This document shows positions 13,862 to 16,768 of a DNA stretch of 16,768 bases, in pieces. Every line of letters starts with the position of its first letter. Positions within the stretch are counted from its first letter, which is position 1. Under the pieces are notes generated by a model. It worked only from the letters and a program-made list of their open reading frames with translations, made no database searches and was not told the DNA's origin. This DNA comes from JAFAVZ01 sp036009105 (lineage in GTDB: Bacteria > Acidobacteriota > Thermoanaerobaculia > Gp7-AA8), in NCBI GenBank assembly GCA_036009105.1, contig DASYMJ010000045.1, forward strand, positions 1 to 16,768, written 5' to 3'. Made by a program: the position numbers and the translations under genes.

Positions 13862-14335
13862 ATGCAATCCCGTGTCATCAAATTCACTGCCGTACTGCTT
13901 TTGTCCGCCGCCGCGCTCTACGCCGCCGACGAAACGAAGAAGTGCAACGCGACCGCCCGCGAGTGCGAACAGCAGATCCGGCGCATGTTGTCCGGACGCC
14001 GGTATCTCGGCATCTCGGTGGTGGAGCTCAAGCCCGGCCTGGTGATCAAGTCGATCGTTCCGGACGGTCCAGCGTCGCACGCCGACCTGAAGGAAGGCGA
14101 CCGCATCATCGCCATCAACGGCCGGAACATGAACGAGGCGACCGCGCGCGAGTTCAAGCAGACCCTCGCCGATGCGAGAGAGACCGGCACGCTCTGGATC
14201 ATCGTCCAGCGGCGCGGCAATTTCCGGAGAGTGGAAACGCGGATGGAGCCGTATACGAAGGGGCAGATCGACAAGATCGTGGCGGCGCACCTGGCCCAGA
14301 GCCACGCCGCCATCGCCGGCGCAACCGTGAAGTAG
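13862..14335 (+). CDS. Exported single-PDZ-domain protein
   Basis: A 157-residue protein with a signal peptide (MQSRVIKFTAVLLLSAAALYA, cleavage near residue 21-22) and one PDZ domain (about 47-118). The peptide-binding loop is RRYLGISVVELKPG (46-59), followed by VIKSIVPDGPASHADLKEGD (60-79) and RIIAINGRNM, the typical order for bacterial PDZ domains of DegP/CtpA kind. No protease domain is present, so it is probably a periplasmic binding or adaptor protein. Two cysteines (in KKCNATARECEQQ) sit in the mature N-terminus and could form a disulfide. A weak AGAGGA lies 15 bases upstream. It precedes the sensor kinase gene on the same strand by 64 bp; a link to that system is possible but not shown. 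Confidence 0.85.
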   Translation: MQSRVIKFTAVLLLSAAALYAADETKKCNATARECEQQIRRMLSGRRYLGISVVELKPGLVIKSIVPDGPASHADLKEGDRIIAINGRNMNEATAREFKQTLADARETGTLWIIVQRRGNFRRVETRMEPYTKGQIDKIVAAHLAQSHAAIAGATVK

Positions 14336-14399
14336 CGCCTGCACCCTAACTTCCGGGCGGCACGTAGCATCTGAGCAGTACCGGCAGCATCCCTTGGCC

Positions 14400-15947
14400 A
14401 TGTTCGAGCGATTCCTGGCGCGGTTGCGATCCCTCTCCGATCACGGAGAGCGGACCGACCACGCCTCCATCCTGGTCCCCCTCCTCATCATCGCCCTCGG
14501 CCTGGGCGTCCTCGCCTGGCGCTCGTACTTCCTCTCCATCCGTTTCGAAGGGGGGGCGACCGCCCTGGCCCAGCAGTATGCGAGCTACGCGGCGGACATC
14601 ACCGCCGGCCGCGTGGACAGCGCGGTGGCCGGCGAGTTCTTCCGCGTCTACGACGAGTGGCAGCAGGTCGAGCGGCGGTCGGCGAACCCGAACACGGCCG
14701 CGTTCCGCGAATGGCTGAACCGCCACGAGTGGATCGTCAACGCCATCTACATCCCGGACGACGATCCGGCGAACTCCATCTTCGTCAGCGAGATCGGGCA
14801 GGAAGTAAAGCCGGGCGACGGCCTGCTCACCCGCGAGTTCTATACCTCCAGCGGCATCGTCCGCTACACGTACGATCCGCAGCGCCTGCTGGCCCGCGTG
14901 CAGGCCGTGGTCAAGAACCAGCCGCTCGGCTCGAAGGACGCGGTGCAGACGCGCGCCGACATCACCCTCACCCGCGAGGCCGCCAGGCGGCAGCTCGTGC
15001 AACTGCCGGACGCCGTCTCTTTCAGCTCGCCGCTCGCGGCGCCGCTCAACGCGTACGGCATCCGGGCCGTGGTCAAGCTCTCCTACGTCGGCACCGGCTG
15101 GGAGAACCAGCGCATCATCTCCCTGCTCCTCAGCGCCTTCGCGCTCCTCCTCACCTTCCTGGGCGCCTTCCTCGCTTTCCGCGGCGTGCGGAAGGAGAGC
15201 GAGACGATGAAGCTGCGCGGCGCGCTGATCGCGAACGTCTCGCACGAGCTGCGCACGCCGCTCTCCATGATCCGCCTCGGCGCGGAGACGCTCAAGCGCG
15301 GCGCGAAGCTCAAGCCGAAGGAGCGGGACGAGATCGAGGACCAGATCCTGCGCGAGGTGCTGCACCTGTCCCACCTCGTGGAGAACGTGCTCGACGTCGC
15401 CCGCCTGCAGCACAAGCAGGAGAGGGCGATGGCCTTCACGCCGGTCCATCCGCGCGAGCTGGTCACGACGCTCGTCTCCACGTACGAGTCGTGGATCCGC
15501 AGCAAGGGCTTCACCGTCTCGCTGGAGATCGACGATGCGGTGGGCGAGCAGATGTGGGACCGCGAGGCGGTCTCCCGCGCCCTGCTCAACCTGATCGACA
15601 ACGCCATCAAGTACTCGGCTGATGAGAAAAAGCTCGAGGTCGTCCTCGCCCAGTCGCCGAAGGACATCATTCTGGAAGTGCGCGATCACGGCATCGGCAT
15701 CGTGGCGAAGGACCTGGCCCGCATCTTCGATCCCTACTTCCGCGCGCAGTTCTCCGACACGCAGACGCGCCGCGGCGCCGGCCTGGGGTTGACCCTCGTG
15801 CAGCAGATCGCGTCCGCCCATGGCGGACGGGTCGAAGTGGAGTCCGAGCCGGGCGTCGGATCGACGTTCCGCATCCTCTTTCCCCGCCTCACCGCGGCAG
15901 AACCGAGACCCGTCACCAACCTGGTACATGCCCCCGGGGCGTTTTAG
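14400..15947 (+). CDS. Membrane sensor histidine kinase
   Basis: A 515-residue two-component sensor. It has a TM segment at about 22-46 (ASILVPLLIIALGLGVLAW), an extracytoplasmic sensor region of about 190 residues I do not recognise, a second TM segment at about 238-262 (RIISLLLSAFALLLTFLGAF), then a HisKA dimerisation domain with phospho-acceptor H282 in VSHELRTPLSMIRLGAETL. The ATPase domain shows the N box NLIDNAIKYS, the G1 box DHGIGI, the F box IFDPYFR and the G2 box GAGLGLTLVQQIASAHGG. It should autophosphorylate and pass the phosphate to the response regulator 51 bp downstream. ATG 14400 is chosen over the in-frame TTG at 14394. The signal sensed is unknown. Confidence 0.95.
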   Translation: MFERFLARLRSLSDHGERTDHASILVPLLIIALGLGVLAWRSYFLSIRFEGGATALAQQYASYAADITAGRVDSAVAGEFFRVYDEWQQVERRSANPNTAAFREWLNRHEWIVNAIYIPDDDPANSIFVSEIGQEVKPGDGLLTREFYTSSGIVRYTYDPQRLLARVQAVVKNQPLGSKDAVQTRADITLTREAARRQLVQLPDAVSFSSPLAAPLNAYGIRAVVKLSYVGTGWENQRIISLLLSAFALLLTFLGAFLAFRGVRKESETMKLRGALIANVSHELRTPLSMIRLGAETLKRGAKLKPKERDEIEDQILREVLHLSHLVENVLDVARLQHKQERAMAFTPVHPRELVTTLVSTYESWIRSKGFTVSLEIDDAVGEQMWDREAVSRALLNLIDNAIKYSADEKKLEVVLAQSPKDIILEVRDHGIGIVAKDLARIFDPYFRAQFSDTQTRRGAGLGLTLVQQIASAHGGRVEVESEPGVGSTFRILFPRLTAAEPRPVTNLVHAPGAF

Positions 15948-15983
15948 GAAACTCTTCGTAGCATCGTTCGTAAGAGACCGCAC

Positions 15984-15989
15984 AGGGAG
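15984..15989 (+). promoter_or_regulatory. Shine-Dalgarno AGGGAG for the OmpR-type regulator
   Basis: AGGGAG lies 9 bases before ATG 15999. It fixes the regulator start and gives it an independent ribosome site despite the short gap after the kinase gene. Confidence 0.8.
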
Positions 15990-15998
15990 AATGACTGC

Positions 15999-16697
15999 AT
16001 GACGAAAATCCTGATCGTTGAGGACGAGGCGGGGCTTCGCCAGGGTCTGGAGATCAACCTCCGGCACGAGAACTATGAAACCGTGACTGCCGGCGACGGC
16101 GACGAGGCCATCCGCCTCTTCCACGCCGAGAGTCCCGACCTGGTGCTGCTCGACCTCATGCTCCCGAAGAAGAGTGGCTTCGAGGTACTGGACCACATCC
16201 GCAAGCTGTCCAAGGTGCCGGTCATCCTGCTGACGGCGCGCGGCCAGGAGACGGACAAGGTGCGCGGCCTGCGCGGCGGCGCGGACGACTACGTCACCAA
16301 GCCTTTCGGCGTGCAGGAGCTCTTCGCCCGCATCGACGCCGTGATGCGCCGCAGCGACGTCGCCGCCTCCACCAAGACCGTCTGCGAGGACCACCTCATC
16401 CGCCTCGATCCGTCCACCCGCGAGGCGAGCGCGAACAACCAGAAGCTCAAGCTCTCGCCGAAGGAGTTCGACCTCCTGATGTACCTCTTCAAGAACAAGG
16501 AACGGGTCGTACCGCGCGATGAGCTGCTCTCCCGGGTGTGGAACTACCGGGTCGATCTGAACCTCAACTCGCGCACCGTCGACACGCACGTGACGCGCCT
16601 CCGCCGCAAGCTGCAGAAGGCGGTGGGCACCGACGCCGCCGTGATCGTGGCCGTGGCCAAGATCGGGTACCGGTATCTGGGTCAGGCGAGTGCCTGA
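15999..16697 (+). CDS. OmpR/PhoB family response regulator
   Basis: A 232-residue DNA-binding regulator. The receiver (1-120) has acidic residues E8-D9, phospho-acceptor D52 in LVLLDLMLPKKSGF, Thr in VILLTARG and Lys in DDYVTKPF. The C-terminal winged helix has LKLSPKEFDLLMYLFKNKER, then LLSRVWNYRV, SRTVDTHVTRLRRKL (recognition helix) and IGYRYLG, the standard OmpR/PhoB ending. Phosphorylated by the upstream kinase, it would bind DNA repeats as a dimer. Its targets, possibly including the PDZ gene, are not visible. Confidence 0.96.
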   Translation: MTKILIVEDEAGLRQGLEINLRHENYETVTAGDGDEAIRLFHAESPDLVLLDLMLPKKSGFEVLDHIRKLSKVPVILLTARGQETDKVRGLRGGADDYVTKPFGVQELFARIDAVMRRSDVAASTKTVCEDHLIRLDPSTREASANNQKLKLSPKEFDLLMYLFKNKERVVPRDELLSRVWNYRVDLNLNSRTVDTHVTRLRRKLQKAVGTDAAVIVAVAKIGYRYLGQASA

Positions 16698-16699
16698 GT

Positions 16700-16763
16700 A
16701 GCGATCGGCGATCAGCGATCAGGAGAACCGGATCACCGCCCGTCCTCCTGATGGCCGATCGCT
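16700..16763. repeat. Interrupted hairpin after the response regulator gene
   Basis: AGCGATCGGC (16700-16709) pairs exactly with GCCGATCGCT (16754-16763), and inside it ATCAGGAG (16718-16725) pairs with CTCCTGAT (16745-16752). The 5' side has a bulge of eight bases (GATCAGCG) that is itself a near copy of the neighbouring repeat, so GCGATC(A/G) appears three times in tandem at 16701-16721. The structure starts 3 bp after the stop codon. It could be a terminator or mRNA-stabilising element, or a copy of a dispersed REP-like repeat. No U-tract is visible before the window ends, which leaves the family and borders open. Confidence 0.7.
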
Positions 16764-16768
16764 GACCG

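Noticed and set aside
14346..16589. Long minus-strand open frame of 747 codons opposite the kinase and regulator genes
   Set aside because: The plus strand has clear kinase and OmpR-type motifs over the whole length; the antisense frame is Arg/Glu/Asp-rich low-complexity sequence caused by high GC and codon bias.

Overview
This is a GC-rich bacterial chromosomal segment of densely packed genes, many joined by 4-bp ATGA stop/start overlaps. The gene content (Tat-type FAD oxidase remnant, YtrA-type GntR/ABC operon, DUF2306 protein, membrane desaturase, GGDEF response regulator, two-component pair) suits an environmental Gram-negative, possibly an Acidobacteriota member. That placement is inference; no 16S or ribosomal protein gene is present. 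No prophage, insertion sequence, CRISPR array or defence island is visible.

Layout. 1-1508: a group II PLP-dependent amino-acid decarboxylase, preceded by a perfect 17-bp inverted repeat overlapping its possible start codons. 1521-2288: a broken Tat-exported FAD amine oxidase (sarcosine / N-methyltryptophan oxidase type) with its middle missing and a frameshift at the joint. 2285-4331 (minus): molybdate importer modA-modB-modC; a ModE-box-like inverted repeat lies just upstream of modA. 4477-5534 (plus): a GNAT acetyltransferase and a TylF-like methyltransferase. 5539-5895 (minus): a ModE-type regulator consisting only of the DNA-binding domain. 5944-6410: a small unknown protein whose reading frame runs into an out-of-frame C-terminal remnant of a protein-arginine deiminase. 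6483-9306: a GntR regulator with a palindromic operator, an ABC ATPase, its permease and a DUF2306 membrane protein, forming one likely operon. 9318-10433 (minus): a membrane fatty acid desaturase. 10471-10826 (minus): tmRNA (ssrA), with encoded tag ANNSDLALAA. 10882-11712: nadC. 11742-12704: a PleD-like receiver-GGDEF protein, convergent with a free-standing Hpt domain protein (12711-13025, minus). 13093-13731: a CBM9/DOMON-like protein without a visible export signal. 13862-14335: a secreted single-PDZ protein. 14400-16697: a histidine kinase / OmpR-family response regulator pair, followed by a long interrupted hairpin at the window end.

How the parts work together. The mod genes form a molybdate uptake unit under a nearby ModE-like repressor, but neither ModC nor ModE carries a molybdate-binding Mop/TOBE domain, so metal sensing is unexplained. 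The GntR/ABC/DUF2306 block looks like a self-regulated export or stress operon. The GGDEF protein, Hpt protein and kinase/regulator pair form a signalling cluster, although a phosphorelay between them is only inferred. Two genes (the FAD oxidase and the deiminase remnant) share the same kind of lesion, an internal loss plus a frame change. This is either real gene decay or local misassembly and is the main point to check. I did not find a clear new multi-gene system; the most unusual items are these two hybrid loci and the domain-minimal molybdate circuit.
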